A DNA stretch of 64,000 nt from Oscillospiraceae bacterium (GCA_025757985.1 CP107210.1:248001-312000), one strand, 5' to 3'; positions 45,460 to 53,963 are shown, numbered from the stretch's first letter. Notes: generated from the sequence alone by a model not told the origin. Numbers and translations are program-made.

Positions 45460-47376
45460 TCACCATTCATCATAGTATTTGGAAAGCCCGCGCCGTTTCG
45501 GCTGCGGGCTTTTGGTTTGCGGTACTTCCAGCGCGGCAGGTGCATCAACCGCCACGCCGCGGGCGCGTTTCAGTGCCCGGTCAATGCCGTCAAGGTCGCA
45601 CGGCAGCGCCTTGAAGGCCGCCATTGCATAGTTGCAGCAGTCCAGCGCCTCGTTTCGCTCGTGGCCGGGAATTTTCTCCCATTGCCATGGCTGGCGCTTG
45701 TCCTTTTTGTACACAAGATGCTCCGACAGCAGGCCGTTGAAATAGCCGATGCCGTAGTCATCCCGCTTCGGGAAATGGCAGTATTTCGGCCCAACCGTGC
45801 CGACTCGCAGATTATCCATAATGATTTGCTTTCCGGCATCAACGCCGATCTGGTACTGCCAGCAGGTGCCCACATGGGTGCCGTTCACCACGATTTTAAC
45901 CTGCTTGGGCGGCCCGGTGTAGGGCCTGTCCGGGCCTGCAAAGCCTTTGATGCAGAACACCTTGCGGCCTATGCGTTCCCGGCAGCGCTGGCGCACCTCT
46001 TGGGTAAAATGGCCGCCTTCATCAACGAAGGACATTGAAACGCGCAGCTTGATTCCGTCTTTGAACTGAAAATAGCGGTTAAAGACCAGATTGTCCAACT
46101 GCTCCCACGTGGCATCGTCATCGGGTCGCCCCATCACAATGCCTTTTTCGATGCCCCATGTCTCGTTGAAGTGGCCGTTGCCTTTGATTTCGTACTCCAT
46201 ACGGTCATCCTGCGTGTCAATGCCGGCAGTCAGTACAAGCACGCCATCGGGCAGCTCGGCCTCGTACTCCTCACGGCGGCCCAGCAGCGTATCCTCGTCC
46301 TGTATGTCGCCGCGGTTTTCCCACAGCTTGCCAAAACAGGTGTTGTACACGACCTGCATCTTGGCTGTATCGCCAATGGCTTCAAGGAATTTCAGCACGA
46401 TAGACTTCCATGTGGCCCACTGGCTCACAAAGGCATTCAGCCAAAAGCTGCGGATGCCGTTGTCGTAGGCGGCAGGGTTGTCCGCAACCCACTTGGCCGG
46501 AGCGCGTTTCATGGTATATTCATCACTGATGCACCCGCATCCGGGGCAGACATACCAGACATTTCCGACCTTGTAGGTTTTCTCATTGTTCACGATACCT
46601 GTTTCGGATTCATAGCGTATGTCTTCCCACTGGATTTCGTGGTACTCCCTGCAATGCGGACAGCGGCTCATCCAGCGCTCCATAGTGCCTTTGGCATAGC
46701 TTTTTGCGATAACGCTGGAGCCCTTGACGGTGGGGGTCGAAACCTCAACAGCCTTGGCATTGTAGAATGTGGTCTGTCGGGCCATAGCCAGCCCCCACGG
46801 GTCACCTTCGATGCCTGCGCTGGCCGCCCAGCGGTCTCGTTCGTCACCGAACACATACCGTATAGGCTTCGATGCCAGCGCGTGGGCCTCGGTAGATCCG
46901 CACATCGTCAGGATGCCGCCGGGGTAGCTTTTTTGCAAAATCGTGTTGGAGCTGTCGCGGCTCTTGGGGTCAGCCACTCGCCGCCGCAGTGTCGGGCAGT
47001 CGCGTATCATGGGGGCTATGCGCAGTTTACTGTACTCCTTGGCATCCACAGTCGTGGGCTGGATAAACAGGATGCTGCCGGGGTCACAGTCGATGATGTA
47101 ACCCATGCAGTTGTTCATCAGTTCGGATTTGCCGACCTGCGAGGCGGCCACCATCACAAGGTGGTGGATTTTCGGGTCGCAAAAGGCGTTCATCGGTTCT
47201 CGCAGGTATGGGGTGCGGCTCGTGCGCCATGTGCCGACCTCGGCGCTGGATTCACTGGACAGCTTGCGGTGCTTTTCAGCCCACTCGGTAACGGTCACAT
47301 CCTCCGGGGGCTTCATGCCGTCCAGCACCTTGGCAAGTACGGCGTTCAGCCTCTTGATGTCGGCGGCGCTACTCAT
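45460..47376 (-). CDS. Terminase large subunit (lambda GpA-like)
   Basis: 638 aa. Start at 47376 overlaps the TerS end (GATGAGTAG) with GAGGATGACG upstream. ATPase Walker A MVAASQVGKSELMNN and WYVCPGCG zinc-like segment in the middle; nuclease half with VLVLTAGIDTQDDRMEYEIKGNG and GGHFTQEV. GpA-family terminases cut cos sites, so this phage is probably cos-packaging. Confidence 0.95.
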   Translation of the reverse strand: MSSAADIKRLNAVLAKVLDGMKPPEDVTVTEWAEKHRKLSSESSAEVGTWRTSRTPYLREPMNAFCDPKIHHLVMVAASQVGKSELMNNCMGYIIDCDPGSILFIQPTTVDAKEYSKLRIAPMIRDCPTLRRRVADPKSRDSSNTILQKSYPGGILTMCGSTEAHALASKPIRYVFGDERDRWAASAGIEGDPWGLAMARQTTFYNAKAVEVSTPTVKGSSVIAKSYAKGTMERWMSRCPHCREYHEIQWEDIRYESETGIVNNEKTYKVGNVWYVCPGCGCISDEYTMKRAPAKWVADNPAAYDNGIRSFWLNAFVSQWATWKSIVLKFLEAIGDTAKMQVVYNTCFGKLWENRGDIQDEDTLLGRREEYEAELPDGVLVLTAGIDTQDDRMEYEIKGNGHFNETWGIEKGIVMGRPDDDATWEQLDNLVFNRYFQFKDGIKLRVSMSFVDEGGHFTQEVRQRCRERIGRKVFCIKGFAGPDRPYTGPPKQVKIVVNGTHVGTCWQYQIGVDAGKQIIMDNLRVGTVGPKYCHFPKRDDYGIGYFNGLLSEHLVYKKDKRQPWQWEKIPGHERNEALDCCNYAMAAFKALPCDLDGIDRALKRARGVAVDAPAALEVPQTKSPQPKRRGLSKYYDEW

Positions 47377-47929
47377 CGTCATCCTCGTGGTCTTTCTCGC
47401 CCCAAGCCATCCGCTCCCGCACCCGTGCCTCATAGGCTTTCGGGTCATAGCGGTACTGCGCCAGCTGGGCGCACAGGATATTGACCTCTTTGCGCAGGTA
47501 CTCGGCTTCTTCAGCGGCGTCCGTTATGGCGGCGGCATCAATCGCCACGCGGCCCGGAAAAGCCATCAGCGCACCGCGTATCGTATAGATAAGGTCGGCG
47601 GTCATGGCGGCCACATCCTCGCTGCGGTGCATCTGGCCGGACAGTTCGTCCGCCTGTGCCTTTGCGATTTTTGCTTTTGACAGCTTCAGCGTGGCCTCGG
47701 CCTTGCGCTTCGCGCTTTCCAGCTTTTTATCCTCCTCGGTCATGGCATCCCGCCCAAGAAAACGGATATAGGCCTGCACCGCCGCGCCGAGCTCAAATTT
47801 TCCGCGCTCTACGGTGTCCAATATGCCGTCCTGGGCCAGCTGCTGCACTCGTCTGGCGCTGATTCCAAGCACAGCGGCAAGCTCAGTCGTGGCAACATTT
47901 TTGTCCGCAACTTTTTCTCTCGCAGCCAT
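47369..47929 (-). CDS. Terminase small subunit (Nu1-like)
   Basis: 186 aa from 47929 (AAGGAG 11 bases upstream). N-terminal winged HTH VATTELAAVLGISARRVQQLAQDGILDTVERGKFELGAAVQAYIRFL is the Nu1 DNA-recognition domain; the helical remainder (EEDKKLESAKRKAEATLKLSKAKIAKAQADEL) dimerises and contacts TerL. It should bind sites just upstream of the gene. Confidence 0.9.
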   Translation of the reverse strand: MAAREKVADKNVATTELAAVLGISARRVQQLAQDGILDTVERGKFELGAAVQAYIRFLGRDAMTEEDKKLESAKRKAEATLKLSKAKIAKAQADELSGQMHRSEDVAAMTADLIYTIRGALMAFPGRVAIDAAAITDAAEEAEYLRKEVNILCAQLAQYRYDPKAYEARVRERMAWGEKDHEDDDE

Positions 47930-48225
47930 CTCAAAATCAACTCCTTTCCGCGTGTACAAAGTGGATAAAATCAGTAAAAATCGTATTACAAACCGTAGCG
48001 AAATCCCCAAAAATCACCCCACTAACTAAGCGCCTTTTGGGCTCGTCGGCCCCGCTCAGGTCGGGGTCGGGGTTTCACAGTACCTTTTGCCCAGCCAGGC
48101 TGCCGCTTGATGGTCCAGCCATCCAGAAATGAGCGAGAATCGCGCAAAAAACACGCGGCAAAACGCACGCTCGCTTACACAGATCACACGCCGTGCGATT
48201 TTCGTGCGAACAACTTACGCGCAAC
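47930..48225. promoter_or_regulatory. Candidate cos/packaging region
   Basis: 296-bp gene-free stretch directly upstream of TerS, where cos lies in GpA-type phages. It holds direct repeats of CGTGCGA, several CGCACG/CGCGT words spaced about 11 bp near 48185-48225, and a GC-rich block with CCCCGCTCAGGTCGGGGTCG. The exact cut site cannot be read. Confidence 0.45.
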
Positions 48226-48759
48226 TCACACGCTGCGGATGACCCGCGCCTTGGAGTAAACTGGGTGATCTTTCGTCATAAGCTCCAAGAACTCATCCCG
48301 GGTAAAGCCAGACAGGCGGAACACCTCTTCGGGCTTCATGCCCAGCTGCTTGCCGATCTCTTCCACGGTCTTACCCTCGTCCATCAGCTTCTTTACGATG
48401 GCTTTCATGGGCTCCAGCAGGTGCGTACCACGCGCACGGTTGTGAGTGATAGTGCCGTACACATCCGCGCTCTCGTCTCCGTGATGGTCCACAATAACGC
48501 AGGGTACTTTGCCGCCCAGCTTTGTGCGCAGGGGTTCGCGGCCCGATACTGTCCAGCGGTGGAATCCGTCTATGATGGTGTAGTCAGGCCGCACCACAAT
48601 AGGCAGCGTCCAGCCGTTGGTGAGGATGGATTGTACCAGCAGTTTGAGGTTTTCCTCGCTTACTTTGTTGGGGTTGTAGTCGTTGGCATGGAGCTTGTCG
48701 CGGTCCACCCATTGCAGGGATGCCAACGGTGCGAATAAATCAATGCTGTTGTTTTCCAC
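48226..48759 (-). CDS. ParB-like nuclease-domain protein (IbrB-like)
   Basis: 177 aa. DRDKLHANDYNPNKVSEENLKLLVQSILTNGWTLPIVVRPDYTIIDGFHRWTVS is a ParB/Srx fold with the box-II-like DGFHR motif, followed by an HTH-like helical region (VEEIGKQLGMKPEEVFRLSGFTRDEFLEL). ParB domains with CTPase or nuclease activity are paired with DUF3440 enzymes in the IbrA/IbrB modules of other prophages; here the gene overlaps the DUF3440 gene by 20 bases. Confidence 0.85.
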   Translation of the reverse strand: MENNSIDLFAPLASLQWVDRDKLHANDYNPNKVSEENLKLLVQSILTNGWTLPIVVRPDYTIIDGFHRWTVSGREPLRTKLGGKVPCVIVDHHGDESADVYGTITHNRARGTHLLEPMKAIVKKLMDEGKTVEEIGKQLGMKPEEVFRLSGFTRDEFLELMTKDHPVYSKARVIRSV

Positions 48760-49891
48760 GTTGGGCCTCCTTGATCATCATATTGTGGTCGTTGTAGATT
48801 TCCGTCCAAAGGATTCGCAGCACACGCATTTTAGGGTCGCCGTAAAGCAGGCCCTCGTACATGGTCTTGTAGTGCTTGTCCATGGCGATGCCGTAGGTTT
48901 TGATAAACATTCCGCGCCACATATCAAGGTGGGCTTTTGTGTCCTTGGCGATGGTGTATTTCTCCGGGTGCAGGAACAGGATGTCTTTGCACAGGGCTTT
49001 GTAGTCCTTTTTCTCGGTGCCGGCTTCAAGGTCACGGCGCTTCTTGGTAGAGCGGCGGAACATTTCGCTATCCCAGTACAGCAGTACAAGGTAGGCGTTC
49101 GGCTCGCGTTTCTGGATTCTATCCCACAGGTCGGCATCTGTTTCAGCTACCCAGCGCAAACCCTGTGTGCTGCAATCTCCGAAGAAAGCGCACAGGCGCA
49201 AGGCGTTCTTTCTGACGCCGGCCTCGTATAGCCGCATATAGATTTCAGGAAATTCAAGATCCCGCTGCTTGATGTAAAGCCAAACATCGGAATCACGCCA
49301 ATCGTAGATAGGGTAAAATTTCCCGCCGCGCACAATGCGCTCCATTTTGGCGTTGGCAATGCACTTTAGGCGGGTCAGGCTTTCTGCTGTGCGCAGGCCG
49401 ACAAGTTGGATGCCGTCAGCAAACGCTTTTCCGCAGAATGTCTGATAGTTCATTTCTCCGGGGTAGTGCAGATATGGACTGTACATGATGGCAAAGTCTG
49501 GCGGCTTGCGCATCCAGACATCTTCCTTGCCAGGCTCCCATGTTATCCATGATTCCGAGCTCGAAAGATGGTCGATGACCGACACCTGCTTGAACGGCAG
49601 ACAAAACCACAGGAATTTTGCGCCGGCAGACAGGAAGTTGCGCCGCCAGCGGTGTGCCGCTTCGACCATGGAGGGATACAAGCCCTCCTCGTCAATAAAG
49701 GTCACCGTCAGCTTTGTACCGTCAATCTCGCCGGCGCGGATCAGGTCATAGACGATGCTTGCCATGCACAGACTGTCTTTGCCGGAGGAAAAGCTAAGAT
49801 AGATTTTGCAGTCGTTCTTGAACACATTCCGCACGCGGGTTATGGCCGCGTCCAGCACATTCATGCTGCCCTCAACCACTTTTATAGGCAT
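48740..49891 (-). CDS. DUF3440 PAPS-reductase-like PP-loop protein (IbrA-like)
   Basis: 383 aa. PP-loop YLSFSSGKDSLCMASIVYDL (about 31-50) binds ATP or PAPS; LTVTFIDEEGLYPSMVEAAHRW and LPFKQVSVIDHLSSSESWITWEPGKEDVWMRKPPDFA are DUF3440 hallmarks. FYPIYDWRDSDVWLYIKQRDLEFPEIYMRLYEAGV matches PAPS-reductase cores. It probably adenylates or thiolates a nucleic acid or protein substrate; no reaction has been firmly assigned to the family. Overlaps ParB-like genes on both sides. Confidence 0.9.
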   Translation of the reverse strand: MPIKVVEGSMNVLDAAITRVRNVFKNDCKIYLSFSSGKDSLCMASIVYDLIRAGEIDGTKLTVTFIDEEGLYPSMVEAAHRWRRNFLSAGAKFLWFCLPFKQVSVIDHLSSSESWITWEPGKEDVWMRKPPDFAIMYSPYLHYPGEMNYQTFCGKAFADGIQLVGLRTAESLTRLKCIANAKMERIVRGGKFYPIYDWRDSDVWLYIKQRDLEFPEIYMRLYEAGVRKNALRLCAFFGDCSTQGLRWVAETDADLWDRIQKREPNAYLVLLYWDSEMFRRSTKKRRDLEAGTEKKDYKALCKDILFLHPEKYTIAKDTKAHLDMWRGMFIKTYGIAMDKHYKTMYEGLLYGDPKMRVLRILWTEIYNDHNMMIKEAQRGKQQH

Positions 49892-50580
49892 ATCCGCTCA
49901 CCACACTTCGGGCAGATGATATATCTGCGCCCGTCATCGCCGCTCTGGGGCGGCTGTGCGGGACTGTCCTGCGGGGTATATGTCGATACCCCTGTATCGG
50001 CGGAGACGGCAGCGGGCGGCTGCGCGGCGGGCTGAGCAGGTGCAGACTGTGTTTCGTCTGAGGGCGGGGTCACAGGATAGCTGGGTGTGTCCGCATACGG
50101 AATGTGTTCCTCCACCGGGCGGCGATTCATGTTCGCCACTTCGGTGTCGGGGAACGAGCCGTAATCGTTCACGATCTCGTCAGCCTCTTCGATGGTGGAA
50201 TCAAGCATCTTCAAGAGGTCTGCATCCCAACCGGGCACATCCGTGTCGCCGTCCAGTTCCTTCACAAGCTGCTCGATGGCATCAGTGTCGGTAAAGCCAA
50301 GTTCATAGACCTTGTTGTCGGCCATCATCAGCTTTTTCTTCTGCACATCGGTCAGCCCGGTCACAACATAGCAGTCACAGGTTTCGCGGCCCATGCGGGT
50401 CAGGGCTTCAAATAGGCCGTTGCCCGCGATGATTTCTCCGAGCTCGTCCACGACCAGCGGTTTAATTTGTCCGAACATTTCAATGCTGCGGATATACTCG
50501 GTGATCTGCTTGTCGGAGTGGCGGCGGATATTGTGCGCAGGCTTGCGCAGGTCGGCCAGCTTCTTTACTGTGATTTTCAT
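49882..50580 (-). CDS. ParB-like protein with zinc-finger tail
   Basis: 232 aa. Start at 50580 overlaps the membrane-protein stop (ATGA). ParB/Srx N-terminal domain: KKLADLRKPAHNIRRHSDKQITEYIRSIEMFGQIKPLVVDELGEIIAGNGLFEALTRMGRETCDCYVV. The middle is a Pro/Ala-rich linker (about 165-215) and the tail ends RRYIICPKCGERICL. Second ParB domain in this three-gene cluster; probably acts with the DUF3440 enzyme. Confidence 0.87.
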   Translation of the reverse strand: MKITVKKLADLRKPAHNIRRHSDKQITEYIRSIEMFGQIKPLVVDELGEIIAGNGLFEALTRMGRETCDCYVVTGLTDVQKKKLMMADNKVYELGFTDTDAIEQLVKELDGDTDVPGWDADLLKMLDSTIEEADEIVNDYGSFPDTEVANMNRRPVEEHIPYADTPSYPVTPPSDETQSAPAQPAAQPPAAVSADTGVSTYTPQDSPAQPPQSGDDGRRYIICPKCGERICL

Positions 50581-51578
50581 TGCGCAGCCTCCTTTTTGTC
50601 GGAGGTGAGATTCACCGCGATTGAAATCACGACAGCAACCAGCACCACATAGATGCGGATGGTGCTCATGAGCTGCCAGATTCCCATAACGCCCAGCGGA
50701 ATAAGAATCTGCCATGATGCAACCGTAAAGACATCCAGCGCGAAACCGATTTTTTTACCAAATACCAGATATTCGCAATACAGATAGGTGGACAAAGAGG
50801 AAATCGCAATGACCGTGATCAGGATGGCTTTCATCACGTTCAGCACGGGGCTGAACTGAACCCATGTCAGCAGCGCTGCCAGCACCATGTAAATGCCGAA
50901 CATCAGCCCCGCCCAGACAAAGGACATTTTGATGTTGCTGCGGCGTGTGCCGTCTGCGTTGCTGTCGTTGTATTCGTACAGCGAGTAGTAATACGGACAG
51001 GCAAACGGGCCGGGAAGCAGGAGCAGACCGTTGTAAACGCCCGCCTTGATACCGGCAGCATTTGTGCCCATATCAATGCTGGCAAACGCGCCGCGTGTGT
51101 AAATCAGCGCGGCAACAACCACAACGCCCAGCAGCCCATACACGACCACCCACGAGAACCCATCGGAAAGCACGTTGCGGATCATGCCGTCTTTCAGCAG
51201 CATGATAAGAAAAACGGCGCAGGTTATATACACGATAACCATACCGCCGCTTGTGCCTATTGGTGTGTCTCCGAAGATCTCATAGATGCCCGACATCTGC
51301 GTCCATGTCTGGAACAGCGTCAGCAGACCGATGAAGTAGAACATGACTTTGCTCTGCATGATGCGTCTGATGGACGGAACGCGGTCAACGAACAGGCCGA
51401 ACAGGATACAGGCCAGCGAGTTGAACACAGCCCAGATGATAGCCGGTACTGCGCCGTAGTTCAGTGCAATGGTGCGAAAGTTCATCAAAGAGCCGACACC
51501 CGCCCACGATGCCACGATGGAGCAGGCATAGAACAGGGTCGGTCTTTCCCGGAATTTATTTCTGATTTTCTGATACAT
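50577..51578 (-). CDS. Polytopic membrane protein, transporter-like
   Basis: 333 aa from 51578 (AAAGGAG upstream). About ten hydrophobic helices. LFYACSIVASWAGVGSLMNFRTIALNYGAVPAIIWAVFNSLACILFGLF is reminiscent of the first helices of LeuT-fold/sodium-solute symporters, but the similarity is by eye. It is coupled to the ParB-DUF3440-ParB genes by ATGA overlap, so it may belong to that module. Transporters are unusual in temperate phages. Confidence 0.8.
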   Translation of the reverse strand: MYQKIRNKFRERPTLFYACSIVASWAGVGSLMNFRTIALNYGAVPAIIWAVFNSLACILFGLFVDRVPSIRRIMQSKVMFYFIGLLTLFQTWTQMSGIYEIFGDTPIGTSGGMVIVYITCAVFLIMLLKDGMIRNVLSDGFSWVVVYGLLGVVVVAALIYTRGAFASIDMGTNAAGIKAGVYNGLLLLPGPFACPYYYSLYEYNDSNADGTRRSNIKMSFVWAGLMFGIYMVLAALLTWVQFSPVLNVMKAILITVIAISSLSTYLYCEYLVFGKKIGFALDVFTVASWQILIPLGVMGIWQLMSTIRIYVVLVAVVISIAVNLTSDKKEAAQ

Positions 51579-51725
51579 GAGGTATTTCTCCTTTGCTTGT
51601 CTCCGAAGCATGGCGAACTGCCTCGGATGATGTTCCCGCTATTCGTGTCGGGGACATCACCAACACCCGGCGTAAAGGAGAAGCGCCGGACGGTCTGCAA
51701 ACATCGACCTCCTTGCATAAAAATT

Positions 51726-51753
51726 GGCGGCCACCGTTTGACGGGTGGTCGCC
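51726..51753 (-). terminator. Terminator of the phage early operon
   Basis: On the minus strand GGCGACCACC-CGTCAAAC-GGTGGCCGCC, then AATTTTTATG. Lies after the late-regulator gene, so downstream genes need their own promoter or antitermination. The rest of 51579-51822 shows no gene. Confidence 0.8.
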
Positions 51754-51822
51754 TTGGTTCTTGATTGAATTTTACGAGTATAACAATATCATCCTTTAAG
51801 CGCAGTTGCAAGCAGCGCAGGG

Positions 51823-52239
51823 CTACTCACCGCCGCAACCATCGGGAGAAGCTCCTAAGTATCGGTAACACACCGACTTCACGCCGTTCTCGGTATTCCG
51901 CCCGCCGATGACCTGTGCAACTTCGGCCCATGTCAGGCAGCCAATGAACCTCATGCGGAATATCTGCCGCGTCTGGTCGTTTTCAATGGTCGATATCCAC
52001 GCCGAGATTTTTCCTTCCTGCTGGGCGATCTGCTCTTTCAGATAGGCAATGCGCTCCTCCATGTCCACAATAGCGATGGCAAGTGCGCCGACCTTATCGC
52101 TCACGCCGGGGGCGCGGGGCATACCATCCAGTGGGTGGGCCGATGGGATAGCAGCCATGCGCAGGTTGTACAGTATATCCTCGTCCTTTTCCAGCTGTGC
52201 CCGCAGCTGGTAGTGTTCGCTCAATTCCTGCAAAGTCAT
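51823..52239 (-). CDS. Phage late-transcription regulator (sigma-70 region 4-like)
   Basis: 138 aa from 52239 (GGGAGG upstream). N-terminal helices and coiled coil (VDMEERIAYLKEQIAQQEGKISAWISTI), then ENDQTRQIFRMRFIGCLTWAEVAQVIGGRNTENGVKSVCYRYL, a sigma-4/DUF1492 or ArpU-like HTH. Such proteins are the last early gene in many Firmicute phages and switch on structural genes, which fits its location. Confidence 0.82.
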   Translation of the reverse strand: MTLQELSEHYQLRAQLEKDEDILYNLRMAAIPSAHPLDGMPRAPGVSDKVGALAIAIVDMEERIAYLKEQIAQQEGKISAWISTIENDQTRQIFRMRFIGCLTWAEVAQVIGGRNTENGVKSVCYRYLGASPDGCGGE

Positions 52240-52253
52240 GGTTTCCTCCCAAA

Positions 52254-52430
52254 TCATGTTTTCTTGGCGGTGAAGCTAAGCTGCTCGGTCTGTTCTGCAG
52301 GCGGCTTTTTGACCTCGCGCACCTTGTAGGCCCGGACACTGCCGAACCGCTCCAACAGGTTGCATATAGCCTCCTTGGCGCCCAGCGCTTCTTGATCTCC
52401 GCCGTCCACCAGCACGGTCACGACAAGCAT
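52254..52430 (-). CDS. Small hypothetical phage protein (58 aa)
   Basis: Starts inside the end of the preceding zinc protein (13-base overlap). VTVLVDGGDQEALGAKEAICNLLERFGSVRAYKVREVKK looks like a small alpha/beta fold. Unknown. Confidence 0.62.
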   Translation of the reverse strand: MLVVTVLVDGGDQEALGAKEAICNLLERFGSVRAYKVREVKKPPAEQTEQLSFTAKKT

Positions 52431-52615
52431 TGCGCACCCTCGGCAACTTCTTGCAGTTCGCTGACCGCCTGACATATAGCGGCCATGCACTTCGGGCAGA
52501 CATCCACGGTTTCGCGGCCCTCGTACAAGGCGCTATCCCGGTCCATAATGACGGCCGGCAGGATCTGCGGATGCTGCACCGCGCAGCCGCAAATATCACA
52601 TTTATAGAATACCAT
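52418..52615 (-). CDS. Small zinc-ribbon protein (65 aa)
   Basis: YKCDICGCAV and VCPKCMAAIC form a four-cysteine zinc ribbon; the rest is helical (QAVSELQEVAEGA). Unknown role, tightly packed in the early operon. Confidence 0.72.
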   Translation of the reverse strand: MVFYKCDICGCAVQHPQILPAVIMDRDSALYEGRETVDVCPKCMAAICQAVSELQEVAEGAQCLS

Positions 52616-52903
52616 CTATTTCACCTCCCGTACCAGTGCAAAGCGCATTTTCTGCTTTGCGTCCGGATATTTTTTGGTGTCCACCGGGGAAAGGAACATC
52701 GCCAGAGGTCGAGCCCACACCTTGGTTGTGTCTTCTGGCTTGCAATAAATGACCAGCAGTTCTGCTGTCTCACTGTGTACTGCCACAAACAGGACCCGGT
52801 AGAAGTCACCCTTGAAGTGCCGGTACAGCTGGCCAATCATCTTGCGGTTATACTCTGCCGCGCGTTTCTGCGCAGCAATTCGTTTATCTTCCATCAGTTT
52901 CAC
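52616..52903 (-). CDS. DUF1653 family protein
   Basis: 95 aa (GTG at 52903 or ATG at 52894). GQLYRHFKGDFYRVLFVAVHSETAELLVIYCKPEDTTKVWARPLAMFLSPVD is the DUF1653 pattern (YxHFKG-x-Y, HSET, VWxRP, MFL). Small beta-barrel-like protein with unknown function, common in phages and bacteria. Starts within the ASCH gene. Confidence 0.88.
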   Translation of the reverse strand: MKLMEDKRIAAQKRAAEYNRKMIGQLYRHFKGDFYRVLFVAVHSETAELLVIYCKPEDTTKVWARPLAMFLSPVDTKKYPDAKQKMRFALVREVK

Positions 52904-53234
52904 TCGCTTTCCAATTATGAATATCTTCGACGCTTAGAATTCTGATAATGATATACTCTTTGCCCGGGTCAGCACCCCATTCCGGCACACCGTATTTTCC
53001 GAATTGAATCGTCACCATGAGACACGCCGTAGGGCTGTCCTGCCGATAGCCCGCGCGGATTTGGATAGGGAATATTTTCAGATGAAACGGGTCCGGTATT
53101 TCATTTTCGGGTGCCCTGCCGCGAGCGCGGAAAAGCCTTTCTTTCCAGTAGTCCGTAGGCTCACGGTATTCCTCGCGTTTTTCGCCCCGGCAGATCATGT
53201 CGAACCACTTTCTTTTGATGGGGAGTGTCAGCAT
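52884..53234 (-). CDS. ASCH-domain protein
   Basis: 116 aa from 53234 (GAGGTG upstream). MLTLPIKRKWFDMICRGEKREEYREPTDYWKERL is the ASCH fold signature (LPIK-x-KWFDMI-x-GEKxEEYR). ASCH proteins are RNA/modified-nucleoside-binding beta-barrels; phages carry them widely. A role in nucleic-acid modification or RNA control is a family-level inference. Confidence 0.87.
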   Translation of the reverse strand: MLTLPIKRKWFDMICRGEKREEYREPTDYWKERLFRARGRAPENEIPDPFHLKIFPIQIRAGYRQDSPTACLMVTIQFGKYGVPEWGADPGKEYIIIRILSVEDIHNWKASETDGR

Positions 53235-53244
53235 CACATTCACC

Positions 53245-53442
53245 TCACTGGCTGAAGCCTTTGTATTTTTTCGTGCGGTTTTTGACTTCGTTCGTCCGGG
53301 AATCGGGCATCGGGTCAAGGTAACAGTGCTTTTTTGCCCGTACCTTGATAATCTTCAGCGTCAGCTGATAGGCTTTCCAGCGGCGGCAGTTGCGCCGGCA
53401 GCCGATGCATCGCTCCGGGCAGTCTCGGCAGGGCGCATTCAT
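53245..53442 (-). CDS. Cys-rich basic small protein (65 aa)
   Basis: CRDCPERCIGCRRNCRRW at the N-terminus holds five cysteines; the rest is very basic (LKIIKVRAKKH). ATGA-type overlap with the preceding gene. Probable zinc-binding nucleic-acid-binding protein. Confidence 0.68.
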   Translation of the reverse strand: MNAPCRDCPERCIGCRRNCRRWKAYQLTLKIIKVRAKKHCYLDPMPDSRTNEVKNRTKKYKGFSQ

Positions 53443-53600
53443 TTTGGGATGATGATGGCCGTGGTGGTGGCGATTTCGCCAGCCTCACCCAGCACCAGCA
53501 GAGCGCAGCGGCGGCAGCCCTGCATATACCACGCGCAGCTTGATTCAAGACAATGCTGCTTCAGCAGCGGACAAACTTTAGGGCTTTTATCCTCGTTCAT
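53439..53600 (-). CDS. Cys-rich small protein (53 aa)
   Basis: CPLLKQHCLESSCAWYMQGCRRCALL: five closely spaced cysteines, then EAGEIATTTAIIIPK. Start at 53600 just after the upstream gene. Its stop overlaps the next start. Unknown; resembles small phage zinc proteins. Confidence 0.65.
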   Translation of the reverse strand: MNEDKSPKVCPLLKQHCLESSCAWYMQGCRRCALLVLGEAGEIATTTAIIIPK

Positions 53601-53603
53601 ATA

Positions 53604-53951
53604 TCATCGCTCCTCCACCATCTTATTGCATTTGTACGCCTTCACCATCTGGATGACATCATCAGCGGTCTGCCAGCCTTTCACCTCGCCGTTCTCGCGT
53701 TTTCCGTCCACGATGACACCCATGACCTCCAGCAGTCCGCACTGGCCGCCGTAGTGAAACGGGCTGCAAACAGCATCCCACACCTTGCGACCTTTTTCGT
53801 AGACGGCAATCTGGCGACCTATGGTAAAGCATATCTGGCGATCTTCAAACTGAATGCCCATCTCGGTCAGTTTGGCGGCCAACTTGTCCATTTCGGTAGC
53901 CGGTGCCGTGGCATCTTTCGGCTGGCTCATTCCCGGAATATTGCAAAACAT
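53604..53951 (-). CDS. Hypothetical phage protein (115 aa)
   Basis: GGAGG precedes the ATG at 53951. MDKLAAKLTEMGIQFEDRQICFTIGRQIAVYEKGRKVWDAVCSPFHYGGQCGLLEVMGVIV is a small mixed fold seen in many gut phage early regions. No enzymatic motif. Confidence 0.72.
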   Translation of the reverse strand: MFCNIPGMSQPKDATAPATEMDKLAAKLTEMGIQFEDRQICFTIGRQIAVYEKGRKVWDAVCSPFHYGGQCGLLEVMGVIVDGKRENGEVKGWQTADDVIQMVKAYKCNKMVEER

Positions 53952-53963
53952 CTGTCATTCCTC

